Assembly: GCA_002633005.1 (NCBI GenBank)
Contig: NMRA01000116.1
Coordinates: 344,474-404,473 of the forward strand
Origin: Phoronis australis
Taxonomy: Eukaryota > Phoronida > Phoronidae
Direction of reading: 5' to 3'
Length of the DNA stretch: 60,000 bases
A program made the position numbers and the translations under genes. Below, piece by piece: positions 45,801 to 56,156 of the stretch; the first letter of the stretch is position 1; the number at the start of each line of letters is the position of its first letter. The notes beneath the pieces were generated by a model. It was not told where the DNA came from, searched no databases, and saw nothing but the letters and a program-made list of their open reading frames with translations.

Positions 45801-48800
45801 ACAGAGAACCTATAGGGCAGAATCACAGTTGAGACTGAGAAGCAGTCACAAACAATGCACTACAGTGTACTTAACGCTTTTTTGTGAGAGCATGGTGGAT
45901 ATTAACCTGTTGGCTTCGTTTTTTGTTGAGCAAGAAAAAAATTTCCCTTCTTTTCCTCCACCAGTATTACAGGCTATTTGGGTGAGTCATCTAAACGTTC
46001 CACCACACTAGAAACCACAAAAGTCCCTTTATAGAAAAAGGTCCAAATGAACATTTTTGAAGGCCGATATCTGATATCTTTGAAAAAAAGTGACAGTTCC
46101 CTTGGCCATAGACCACGAAATCAACGTGGAAATTTTCATGGTAACTGACCCTCGTACTAAAGAAAAATCAATGTTCAACGCAACTAACCAAGTGGCTCAT
46201 AGAGATTTGCCACCGTAATATAAATCAATAGAAGTTATCCTAAAATGACACAGGCACATAAATAATGCGTTTATCACGTTATGGGTAGCATTGGAAAATA
46301 TAGCAATAATTTTATGCAATACGGATTTCTGTAAAAGTCGACAATTTGAGGCACGGCACAGGGAGGTTCAGTTCTCTTTTTCTAAAGAACAGGGAGCGAA
46401 AAGATAAAATTCAAAACATAATTCCAATAAGCTGGATGGAAATTAAAATTAATAGTACAGAATGCATAAGACAATGAAACGAGCGTATCTCAATATCAGA
46501 GCTGTTCCAGTGCCAACACAACAGAAACAATGTTTCTAAAGTTTTAAACAGATGATATAAGACCACTTCATTTCTCAAGTATTGCCTCACATTTCACAAT
46601 ACTGATCAAAATGTTATCTTTTATTTCGGGAAACACATTTGATGCTCTGAATTTGTAACAGAACAGGACAGATGGCCTTCCAAGAATGCCATGACTTCAA
46701 AGCAGTGTAAGTTCATATTTCAGATGAAGTCAGCGAGTTCAAAGACTATCGAAAAGACCCATTACATCCCTAAAATGGCAGAGCAATTACACAAACCTGA
46801 ATTGTAAGCATACTGACAATTTGAAATGTGTAACAGGGATTTACTATCAAAATACAACTCAACTCTGTGACCATATCACCCCATCAAATGTAAATTCGAA
46901 GTACACTTAAGGCCCTTTCATATTGACTTAACTCCGGTCTGACGTAAACAGCGTAGTTAACTGGACCGTTCACACTGGCTTCCGTAGTTAATGAAAATCG
47001 AAGTTAACGGTAGGTGACGCTGTCGTCATCAAAGTTATCGCAAGGTAGCGCTGCACGCTAAGATTTTTTTCAATGTGACAACTTGGGAACATTTACATGT
47101 GCTAATTGACATTAAACTTATTTTTAAATTGAAATTGGTTATTATTAGAGCAAGATATAAGCAGCTATTAGTGGCGACACTACCCTGTAACTGTTGACGA
47201 TAACAGTGGCACCTGGCGATAAATTCCATTGGACCAAAGTTAACCATTCATACTGCACCGCGTCGACACTACACTGTCACATCCACTTGTTAACTACGAT
47301 GTTAACTGGAGCTGTTAACTTCGATCCAGGACCAGAGTTAAGCGTTCATACCGACTGCAACTCCCCAAACCATCAACGCGTCGACGTTAGTATGAAAGGC
47401 CCTTTAGAATATAGTTTTAACCAAGCAGAAGCGATATGTCCACACTAGTGTAAAAAGCTATACATTAAAGTGAAACAACCAGGCAAACTCTGTCTAGCCC
47501 ACACCATTATAGACCTCTTTTTCACCCGCCTCACCACCATCTCAGTTCCAAGCAGTGCAAGAGGTATGTTTTGAGCTGCAGAAGTGTTTTATTTTTTGTC
47601 GCAGGTCATATTTCAGCACACAAAGAGGGAGGTTGTCACCAATGATACTGGCCTTCATGACATCAGTCCGTGCCTAATGTTTAATTTCATTCTCCGTGGC
47701 TTTCAAACGCGTAGTCAACATACTTCCTTAGTGGTCCTGTCACTGCTAAACTAGGTCCAAGGATTCTCGGCACTCTTTGCTACAGTCAGCACATTTCGAC
47801 TTAACATTAGTGTAAAACTTTTAACATTATGTAGGCCTTGGGCACCTTGGAAAATGCATCTCAGAAATGGCTGAACGATACAATACTATGCTATGCTTTG
47901 TATACTTTTTTCCAAAAATGCAGTTGGAAATTGTTTTAGAACGTTCCGCTTTTGCATAAGCGGCTGGCAAAAATAGGACTTATACGACTTTCATAAAAAT
48001 TTCTAAAGTTGCATAAAACAAAACAATATCTTAAAAAACTGGAACAGGATTTTTGAGATTTTTTCTTGAACATTTCTGTGAAAGTTGGGAACATTATTGG
48101 TCCTGTTGTTTTGCTGTGAATGTACCTTTCTTCTTTGGCTAAATTTTCTTAAAAAAGCGAGGCCACAAGACCTAATAACTGGCAGATTGGTATACCTGTA
48201 AGTCAAAAACCAAATTCTACAGAATTTCTACCTTTTATGGGTTAAAGGGGCCTCTTCAATAAGGTCATACATAAACTTAATTTATTGTAGTTGCAGGGAC
48301 ATGTTAGTGTGTTCCTTATGCTATAAACTGTCTCTGTATTCTCATAATCTTCACAGCTGGCATGAGTTGTTTAGTAAGTTGTAAATGTCTTGACCAATCC
48401 ACCCTTTGTGTTAATACATCCCATCACAATTCTGTTTACCATAACACCTGAGTTTTGACTACACAGACTATAGAGACAGCTTTTGTAAAAACAAAACATC
48501 TTAATGCCTTGCTTTTGAATAGATATTTATCAGTAGATGTTAGTATTAGGCATAGTGGGAATTATTGTCTAGCATTCTTGTTAAGAGGTGTTGTTTACAC
48601 AAGTTGACCAAGCCATCCTATGTGCTTATATTTATGATGTCACTCTAGCAAACACACAGGTGTTTTGTTTAATACCATGTGTTCACACTTCCTTTAGCTT
48701 GATTTCAAGCTGTTGGTGCTTAAAAGGTTGTTTCTTAAAGTTTTAAAACAGGAGCGTTTTCAACAAAAAGAAGACATTTCACTTTTATAACACTGCACTT

Positions 48801-50437
48801 AAATTTGCCTAAGGGTCACTTACCATACACAGTAATATAAACCAGGTAGCACCTAACTCACGAAATATACTAACACAGGTACCACGTAGCCCATGTAATG
48901 TAATAACACTCTAGTAATATAACACAGGTGGGTAATATAGCAACATGAGTGGCAACTATAGTTATGTCACATAATACGGGTAGCAGCTAGCCCAAGTAAT
49001 ACAATAATACGGGTAGCAGCTAGCCCATGTACAGTAATACTAATAACACAAGCAACAGCCACCCCATGTAATATAATAATTAACACAAGCAGTAGCTTGT
49101 CCACATTATAATAGCGCAGGTAACAGCTAGTTGTGTAATATAACTTGGGTAGCAGATAGCCCATGTAATATAATAACACAAGTAGCACTTAGCCCACAAT
49201 ATAATAAGACAGGTTGTAGCTAGTTCTGTCACACAACATGAGTAGCAGATAGCCCATGTAATAAAATGATAAATGAACACTGGTCTGTTTGCTCATAGCT
49301 TGGAAAAAGAATGCAGTCAACCTGCACAATGTGGAACCCTTCAATAAAGACAGAACACAAAGGTTCACCTATAGGAGTGAACTTTCAGTTTCAATGTTTG
49401 TGCTCTTAACAGGTGCTGAGAGACACAATAATATAAGTTTTCTGTCAAGCACATAAATCCGTTATTAATAAGATGGCTGTAGGCCTTGTTTAAAAGCCAG
49501 ATACTGATACATGATGCATCTGTGGTAGAAATGTACTGTAAAATACATGTAATAGAGTGAGGCTCTTCACAGATAAAAACCACCAGAACAGAGGTCTTCT
49601 ACTGGAGTGAGTTTAACTCAACTTAAATGATTAATCAGCACTTGTATTGAACAATGATATTCATTCACTATATATTTGTATCAAGAAGTAGACACCTACA
49701 TGTGTTGCACTCACAAGTGAGGGGTCAACATCACAACTAAAATAGCCCAGTACAAAAACAATAGACTGCTGGAGGTTAGGTACACATACTTTGTTCTACT
49801 TCTACTTCCATGTTTACATGAAAAGGAACAGATCTTACAGCAACTTTTCAGGAACCTTTCCCCTCTGTTAGGAGTACCACAAAGCTTATCTTTCACTGTT
49901 GTAGCCCCTGACTCACAAGAAGTTGAAACAAGTTTGGGCACAACTCAATTACCAGTTTGCCATAAAAACATATAGAGGTCCACATTTTAGAACTTGAAGA
50001 ACCCTAGGAAATGTTCATGGCATGCTCTGCAGATGGAAGGCAGACTGCATAGTTCCAGACATGCTTTATCTGAGGTCAACTAAATACAGTCAAATTATAA
50101 CACACGTTTTGCATTTGTTCTTGTAAGGTTGCATTGCAATTGGTCTGACCCCTTCTGGAATTAATTCCTCAATGTTAAACTTTATCAGTCCCTGATATGT
50201 AAAGCAATTACAAGCAGAGTGGTTAGGAATAAAATTAAACTGACAACACCTACGATAAACCATCAATTTCAAATTTCAAGATTCAGTCGTTTTCGATAAA
50301 ACGCGTAAACTATGTGCTGATGACTCCGAAGAATGAAACTGGCTCTCAAACCAACTTACCTAAAACATCCATAGACAATAAGAAGCACGGAGATCACGTA
50401 AGTGGACAGTCTGGACGAGTCCATCATGGAGTATGCC
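30822..50437 (-). CDS. SPPL3: Signal peptide peptidase-like 3 homologue
   Basis: Intramembrane GxGD aspartyl protease of Golgi-type membranes that sheds glycosyltransferases in vertebrates. Nine exons on the minus strand, phases consistent: 50360-50437, 41921-42040, 41109-41187, 36572-36684, 35384-35490, 34145-34305, 32444-32640, 31993-32102 and 30822-30890 (TGA 30822-30824); about 344 aa against 385 in human. All catalytic motifs are intact: YD in [12 protein letters not shown] in [14 protein letters not shown], and PAL in [11 protein letters not shown]. Other strong matches are [34 protein letters not shown] and the C-terminal LRRMWSEPF. Missing are the first exon (Met to the Trp before AYSMMDSS) and one exon between 42040 and 50360, required because phase 2 must become phase 1. 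Confidence 0.93.
31993..32102 (-). CDS. SPPL3: SPPL3 exon with the PAL motif
   Basis: Encodes [20 protein letters not shown] and [19 protein letters not shown] shapes the active site. Donor GTGGGT. Confidence 0.94.
32444..32640 (-). CDS. SPPL3: SPPL3 exon with the GxGD motif
   Basis: Carries [20 protein letters not shown] with the second catalytic Asp, a variable Pro-rich loop ([11 protein letters not shown]) and [10 protein letters not shown]. Phase 2 to 1. Confidence 0.94.
32987..33345. mobile_element. MITE copy 2, TTAA-type ends
   Basis: AAGGAT...ATCCTT termini flanked on both sides by TTAA (32983-32986 and 33346-33349). Clear homologue of 18798-19165. Lies in an SPPL3 intron. Confidence 0.8.
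34145..34305 (-). CDS. SPPL3: SPPL3 exon
   Basis: Encodes [20 protein letters not shown] and ends [10 protein letters not shown] plus two bases of the next codon. Donor GTAAGT. Confidence 0.93.
34336..34433. repeat. 25-bp tandem repeat beside an SPPL3 exon
   Basis: Three full units and a partial fourth of 'acaggtgagatgaccaacaa' plus five bases, starting 31 bp upstream of the exon in the intron. Each unit carries a CAGGTGAG donor-like word on the plus strand, which is not the transcribed strand. Confidence 0.85.
35384..35490 (-). CDS. SPPL3: SPPL3 exon with the first catalytic Asp
   Basis: Encodes [20 protein letters not shown] and [15 protein letters not shown]; the Asp of YD is one of the two catalytic aspartates. 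Donor GTAAGG. Confidence 0.93.
36436..36478. repeat. (AT)n/(TATG)n microsatellite
   Basis: Simple repeat in an SPPL3 intron. Confidence 0.85.
36572..36684 (-). CDS. SPPL3: SPPL3 exon
   Basis: Encodes [20 protein letters not shown] then [12 protein letters not shown]. The [12 protein letters not shown] segment is family-typical. Donor GTGAGT. Confidence 0.92.
39683..39785. repeat. Dispersed repeat, inverted relative to 23889-23997
   Basis: See the matching copy in ENTR1 intron 4; no coding content. Confidence 0.7.
41109..41187 (-). CDS. SPPL3: SPPL3 exon
   Basis: Encodes [20 protein letters not shown] and CANTQ. Phase 1 to 2. Confidence 0.9.
41921..42040 (-). CDS. SPPL3: SPPL3 exon
   Basis: Encodes [20 protein letters not shown] and a long hydrophobic helix ([15 protein letters not shown]). 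Phase 1 to 1, donor GTAAGT. Confidence 0.9.
43676..44345. repeat. Degenerate tandem array, unit about 120-150 bp
   Basis: The phrase 'aaatttcatgacaatcctt' and variants recur near 43678, 43806, 43927 and 44076, and more weakly near 44320, with similar intervening words ('aggcaggtg', 'aaaactac', 'ttgaactctgtagg'). Lies in a large SPPL3 intron. Confidence 0.6.
45336..45457. repeat. Tandem repeat at the edge of the assembly gap
   Basis: An ~80-bp unit beginning near 'cccttgacccc' and 'aagtgccc' appears once in full and again up to the gap, so the gap is probably a collapsed satellite. Confidence 0.7.
45458..45747. other. Assembly gap (N)
   Basis: About 290 undetermined bases. It lies within the interval where one SPPL3 exon is missing. 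Confidence 0.98.
46910..47403. mobile_element. Harbinger-like MITE
   Basis: Ends AGGCCCTTTCATA and TATGAAAGGCCCT are inverted with one mismatch, flanked on both sides by TTA (46907-46909 and 47404-47406), the 3-bp target typical of PIF/Harbinger. Inner sequence repeats 'gttaac' words in both orientations. About 494 bp, no coding capacity. A fragment with similar words occurs near 57316-57380. Confidence 0.75.
48829..49265. repeat. Degenerate minisatellite, unit about 35-45 bp
   Basis: Repeated words 'gtaatataataacac', 'gtagcagctagccc' and 'catgtaatataa' over about 440 bases. Open frames across it are by-products. Confidence 0.8.
50360..50437 (-). CDS. SPPL3: SPPL3 upstream exon, first transmembrane helix
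   Basis: 78 nt; encodes [20 protein letters not shown] and VYGCF, matching the vertebrate N-terminal helix. Enters in phase 2 (completing a Trp codon) and leaves in phase 2, donor GTAAGT. Confidence 0.8.
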   Translation of the reverse strand, partial: GILHDGLVQTVHLRDLRASYCLWMF

Positions 50438-52502
50438 CTAAAAAGACAATACATTCAGGAGTCAGAGATAGGTCCACGACAGCTTGCAAACAATAATAGG
50501 GGAGTTTCAAGCATCAATGTAGTCACTGATCAAATGTGCCAAGATATTCACACATTCACTGCAAAAGGTCATTAAATGGAGTCAACATGTTTCCATATGC
50601 CACCCGCAGTGAAGAAGTACTTCCTGCTACAGCCAGGTGGCGATAACAGTCACCGGTTCTACGTGATCAGTGAACTCTCATTGCTGATAGTCTCCTATTA
50701 GGCAACAAGACCTATGTATACACTAAGGTAGACATAGGGAGGCAACGGATACGTAAAGTTCTACGCGAGTCAAGAGGGTTCCAAAGATATTTTGACGCAT
50801 TTCCCGCAGCCGTCACCATCGTTATCACCAGCGCTGTAGCAGTCACCATTACGCTCTCGACTCGGAAAAAATGACCACACATTATTGCTTATTAAGAACT
50901 GAGCCATGAAAAACTGGCCTGTGTATGTACCCGCATACATGCGGTGCAAGCAACTTGGCTGAAAGCAAGTTAGGTATCATTCTGCTTCCATGTTCCGAGC
51001 ACAAGATATTACGATCTTTCAAAATTTGGAACACCAGAATCCAAGCTAAAATTGAATTTACCTCAATTCCGAAAATATGGGGCACGGGCGATTTTTGCAT
51101 GTACCATACTTTTCAAATTATGGACGAGTGTGTTTTTGCACAACAGAAACCTGAAAATAAACTTTTGTAAGTTCGTACCAATTGAATGCTTATTATTTAC
51201 ACGCAAGTAAAAATTGCAGCCAGTGCCATTGAATTTGGGATGCACAATATTTTGAATTTCTCAAATTTGATATAAGCTACAACCTTATAATCATTTTTTC
51301 ACTGTCCCAAGTAACAGAAAGTGCCTTTATACAGTAGGCTGAGTATGGCCTAACTGACACTAACTGGTACATACTCAGTGAGGGCCATCAATAAAAACTG
51401 AACAAATTAACATTGTATGTAGGTTAATGTGTTGACTTGAGAACACTGTCATGTACAGGACTAAGTTTACTATCAAACTTCTGATGCAGAAAAAGCCTGG
51501 AACATTCAGAAATGAAACCTGAACTTAACAACACAACATGCACATGACAGATTAACCCTGTTGCCAGGAATATTAGAGTGGAGTCATATCAACAACACTG
51601 AATAGCAACCACACATTTATTTTCAAGCTCAGGTCAAATTTTCCGGTGTCAATGTAATGAACAATGTACAAATCAGTCATTGTGAGGAGAGCCTGTTCTG
51701 ACATCATTCCTACTTATGGTGGTTGGTTGGCCCTTGTAGTTATGCCTCACTTGAATATTATTGTGACAAATACGGCACAAAAACCGACGAACCACTTCTG
51801 GGTGTATAACCGAGCAAGCGTACAGCTCGACAGGTTACATTACTTCCGCCTTGTCTACTTTGTGTCCACGTTACCACTTTCACTGGGGCAAGTTACCCTA
51901 CGGACGTGTCAAGTTACTCTACGGACATGTCAAGTAACCCTACGGACATGTCAAGTTACCCCAGCACAAATAGCATCCACACTACCACTGACCCTGGTGA
52001 CAACTCATTCTAGGACTAACTTGTTCTAGACAGGGTTCGTAAGTGCAGATGCTATCTATGAGGAAAACTGTATAAATGAGATAAAAACAAGATTTGGAGT
52101 ACCTTAAAGTGATTTATTTATTGAACCGATAAACAATCTTTGAATACAATAAGAAACTTATTACAAGCATCTATGGATGCTTAGGTTAACACCAAGTCAA
52201 ATTTGGTAGTAAAAATCCCAGGTCGCCAAACGAAATATCAGGTCGCCAAAATAAACTCCATAAAATACGTTCAACTAGAAAAAAGGTCGCATGACCATAA
52301 CATGCTACATTTGCGGTATCTTACGTGTACCTCTCCAAATTCTCCCTGTACCTGTCCATATGTACATTCATTCTCTAACTCAATTCCTCCCATCGACGAA
52401 CAAATGTAAGACACAGACCATCGTACATATTTGCCCGATTTTTGCCACACAATGCCGACTTCCGTCTGTTTACTTCCTGTTGTAACCGTGTTTGATGTGT
52501 GC
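50438..52502. other. No exon recognised; SPPL3 first exon expected nearby
   Basis: Includes a GC- and CpG-richer stretch around 50.60-50.88 kb that is a plausible promoter region and a 21-bp minisatellite at 51889-51962. I could not identify an exon ending in the two bases of a Trp codon before a GT donor. Confidence 0.35.
51889..51962. repeat. 21-bp minisatellite, 3.5 copies
   Basis: Units of 'caagttaccctacggacatg' plus t, starting at 51889, 51910 and 51931, then a partial unit. Confidence 0.9.
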
Positions 52503-52531
52503 TCACTGCTGTGGTGGCAAATGCACTAATT

Positions 52532-52785
52532 TCATGAAATAAATGGCACAATTCCTGTATTCCACACTTCTTGGCCCTGAGGTAAGGTTATATTGATTGT
52601 ACAATGGAGGTGCTGTGCACACGACGGGCTTCGCTGTCTTCTGTCCTTCAGAACCATGAGGAAGGAAGGAAATGTGACATCCTGCGTCCATGAATACTTA
52701 TCCAGCATATCCCACTTCCTTAAGTCGGCATTGCAGCCCACGGCACAGCAGTAATACTTTCCTTGACATGACTTAAATATGACTT
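52532..52785 (-). other. Cys/His-rich frame with THAP-like spacing
   Basis: The minus frame reads GKYYCCAVGCNADLRK, later VTFPSF and SCAQH: C-x3-C, 37 residues, then C-x2-H, which fits the THAP C2CH spacing. The conserved Trp and AVPTIF-type ending are absent, a second frame is also open over the same stretch, and a stop lies just upstream without an ATG, so it may be a decayed exon or coincidence. Confidence 0.25.
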
Positions 52786-52990
52786 AAAATATAAAGTAAC
52801 CAGACGACAGATGCTAACACGTGAATCTCCATAAGAGCGAAAGTGAGGCTGCTGAACAGCTGACCAGTCTGCCGTATCTGGAGGTGTGTCGTTATTTCGT
52901 ACCTCACAGCATGAGAGACCTATCAGTGTGGATGGCGAAAATTGTGAATCAAATTCAACACGAACTTTGAAACCAATTTAGGAGGGATTA

Positions 52991-53215
52991 ATGTCTGACT
53001 TTCATACTCGCAGTGGCGTCTTCGTGGCAACTTGAGATTTTTCCCAGGTCGCAGCTAGCATAGAACCACACCTTGAAGGCTTCAACCATTTGTAGCGCAT
53101 CTAAAAACCAGTTCTTAGAATTCACTGGAAACCCAAGTCAGAACCTTCAGTCACAGTCACAAATCCAGGGGCATGCAGCTTGAAAATTAAGAAACTAAGT
53201 TAAACCCTTCAAGGA
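52991..53215. repeat. ~226-bp direct duplicate, copy 1
   Basis: Nearly identical to 53328-53553 (differences such as gcgcatc/gagcatc and gcatgc/gcgtgc). A single N at 53216 sits at its end, so an assembly artefact is possible. Confidence 0.9.
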
Positions 53216-53327
53216 NGGTCCGCCAAATTCGGACACCACAAAATGATATTTCGCGAGATTCGTCCAAGAATGAATTTTTTCTATTGGAATTAATTTTCAG
53301 TGTCCGAAAATCACGCGACTTTACCGT

Positions 53328-53553
53328 AATGTCTGACTTTCATACTCGCAGTGGCGTCTTCGTGGCAACTTGAGATTTTTCCCAGGTCGCAGCTAGCATA
53401 GAACCACACCTTGAAGGCTTCAACCATTTGTAGAGCATCTAAAAACCAGTTCTTAGAATTCACTGGAAACCCAAGTCAGAACCTTCAGTCACAGTCACAA
53501 ATCCAGGGGCGTGCAGCTTGAAAATTAAGAAACTAAGTTAAACCCTTCAAGGA
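53328..53553. repeat. ~226-bp direct duplicate, copy 2
   Basis: Second copy, separated from the first by about 112 bp. Confidence 0.9.
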
Positions 53554-55452
53554 GTCGGCGAAATGAGACCCTTACCTTTTAGAGGATGAGCGCAATCACA
53601 ATGGACCCATTTATTGGGAACTTCTGTGAAAAATCAGCCCTTTGTACAAGAGTTTCCTCAACATAATCCTTTGGAGTGGAGGGGTTGTAAACTCTCAATG
53701 TTTATTCACTGAATCAAATCAAATAAAAAGCATTCAGCTGGGTTTTTTCAACTCAATAGGCCATAACAAAATGTGAAACCCTTCTGTTGCAAAATGCATT
53801 CTCCTGAAGAGCCCAAAATATGAAGCCATTTGCATGGAATTTAACTGGAAAAGGCACCCTTTCATAGGGAATCTGGTTCTAAAGCAACCCATCTAAGTGA
53901 CATGTCCCATATTTAAGCCCCCCTCCCCCTCACAGAAAGACTGGCCAAATGTGCTTACCATATTCAATTCTCTTAGAAAATTGACTTTGAATCGGCCTGT
54001 GGTAGCACTTGCTTTGTTATACATCAGTCAAAAAGCAACACCTGCTGCTTTTGCAGACAATTACATCTCTCAGTGCAACTGGCAACATGTGGCCAAAACT
54101 AAATGGAAGTGGAATAAATTGCAAGCAAACACTTCCCCTCGCTGTATTGGCTTACATACAGAATTATTTCAATTCAACAGCTGCTGCACTCTCAATCTCA
54201 TGCTGTTATTTTAGGAGATTTCTAGCCACAATGGTGACCTGTGGCTGACCGACATGCTCAAGTAGCCATAGTGTAACTTAAGCTTGGGTCACTGTAGCTC
54301 CATAGTGTTCTATGCCATACTTCAGCAGTACCATCCTTTTCACCGCGGACTGATCAGCAGAACCACACTACGGGCTGCCGTGGAGATCCTAAGCTGTATG
54401 TACAGGTGACTTTTTAAAAATATATCAGGGTATTAAGAGTACATTATATGACCTATTGGGGCAAATAGTGCTGTTTCAAATTACTATCCCAACTGCTGCA
54501 TGCACAGATCCTCAAATTAGTGCCGTGTGATCTGAGAACCACGCAAATTACTATTACACACCGTCAACTACAAAGTTAAAAGTTTTTTTAGGTTACAGGG
54601 AAAACAGAACATGTTCTTCATTTTTCACTAAAACACTACCGGCAATGGCGATGTCGTATTAAAATACCGTCTTTGGTTTCAGTGAACAATGGCTTGTGAC
54701 AACAAAATTCTGTAGGTGTGAATTGGCACTGGATGCATCACCGTGGTCGCCTGTTTTCGCAGGATCAATGGAAGCTCACCGAAACAGTCTGACAACTAAA
54801 AGTTGGGCTCAGTGACTCATAGTCAGAGAATGCAACTATGAATGGAGCCCAGCATCAGGTTGTCTTCACAGTTCTGGAATGAATTTGGTGACCAGAAGAT
54901 TTTGTTTGGCGACCTGGTAAAAGCCCAAGTCGCCATGATGCGACCGTGCAAGGAAGAACACAGAGGAGTGTTGGGATTGCAAAAGCTCGTTGATGACTCG
55001 TGCACATTTAATTTGTCTTGAACTGGAGTCTGAGCCTAATATAGAGCCTGAAAGGTGGAAATTCATGATTAATGGGCTGATGACATACTTCTGATTTGTC
55101 AAGTAGCAATGCTCATATTAGCAAGTCCACCTTAAAGTACTCCTGAAACCAATTCTACATGAAGTGCACCACCAGTGAAACTGTGTTCTTATTGTCATAT
55201 TGAGTCTTTATAATAATTTGAATGTGTAGGAAACGATAACAATGCAGATTTTGTATTTCAACTAACAAACTAATACACAAATATGAATCACTGAGGAATC
55301 ACCACAGTAATTTCTTTTTTATTTAGAACACTATTTTTAACAAGTAGTTAATGGTGCTCGTTCTTCATCAGTATACTATTGAATGATAACGCTTTTCACC
55401 AAGAGATAGTCAGAAAAGCTGATCCATTGTATCAGGAAGTTTCAAGCACTTG

Positions 55453-56156
55453 CTACACATAATTCATCCACTCAAGGGCTTGCTCATCCATTACATAACT
55501 TCTGTGTACAAAAAAAATCAGAATGCTAAACAAAGTGGTAAAAGCATAACCCAAGACCTGTTCTTTTACGAATACCAACTGGTTACTTTAACCCACATGT
55601 TCACGTGAACTGGCTCACGATTTTCTGAAAACTCACCACGACATTGCACTAGCAATATACACAGCAGAACAAGTCCTTGCTCCAAGCTCAACGTATTCCC
55701 CATCAAAGAAGTCAGGAACATGTTTCACAAACATAATGAACCAGAACAAAGCTTTTGAAGCTGGGTGTAATTGCACCTGCACTATAATATGTACATGTAC
55801 CGTATATCCACTGGAAGTTTAACAAAGAACCAGCAGCTGAAGATGAGCAGTACAAGAACTACCATAAGCTATATAATTACTTGGCACAGGTAAATGGCTG
55901 TAACAGTGCTCCTCACTGACCTGCAGGGTAACAGGTGGTTTCATGCAACAATCATAACTTCTCATGAGGATTCTTTATCATGGCCATGTAATAATTCCGA
56001 GATACTTCCTAACACTACCGTATCTAATTTATCATCCTCTTTTGTTCCCAAGCTACCTGAACAACATGGGTCAAGAACGCATGAAAAAAGGTCCAACACT
56101 CGCGAACACAGCTCATGAAGCAGTTGACTCAGTTTCGATGACTCATAAACATGGTG
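55453..56156 (-). CDS. C-terminal exons of an unrecognised helical protein
   Basis: Three exons join in phase on the minus strand: 56057-56156 (acceptor 'ttttttgagtgcag', donor GTAGCT), 55637-55760 (acceptor 'cacccag', donor GTGAGT) and 55453-55498 (acceptor 'cagaag', stop TAG at 55453-55455). They encode about 88 residues: SSKLSQLLHELCSRVLDLF, then ALFWFIMFVKHVPDFFDGEY and RTCSAVYIASAMS, and end MDEQALEWMNYV. The alternating hydrophobic helices suggest a HEAT/ARM-type or membrane-associated helical protein; I do not recognise the family. Upstream exons were not found. The last acceptor is an ambiguous CAGAAG; using CAG would create an immediate stop. Confidence 0.45.

Noticed and set aside
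45342-45832. Long frames across the gap
   Set aside because: Most of their length is undetermined bases.
46141-46190. Candidate for the missing SPPL3 exon (reads ALNIDF on the minus strand)
   Set aside because: Resembles the expected loop start, but the only acceptor enters in phase 1 where phase 2 is needed, and the following residues do not match the family.
49080-49280. Cys/Tyr-rich minus frames
   Set aside because: Translation of the degenerate minisatellite at 48.8-49.3 kb.
53897-54214. 105-codon plus-strand frame
   Set aside because: No recognisable motif, no splice partner, and two overlapping frames of similar length.
54866-55044. Minus-strand frame ending VTKFIPEL with a good 'cacctttcag' acceptor
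   Set aside because: Coding-like, but its phase does not fit the exon upstream (55637) and the gene already ends at 55453. Shares 'aggtcgccaaa' words with 52.2 kb, so it may be repeat.
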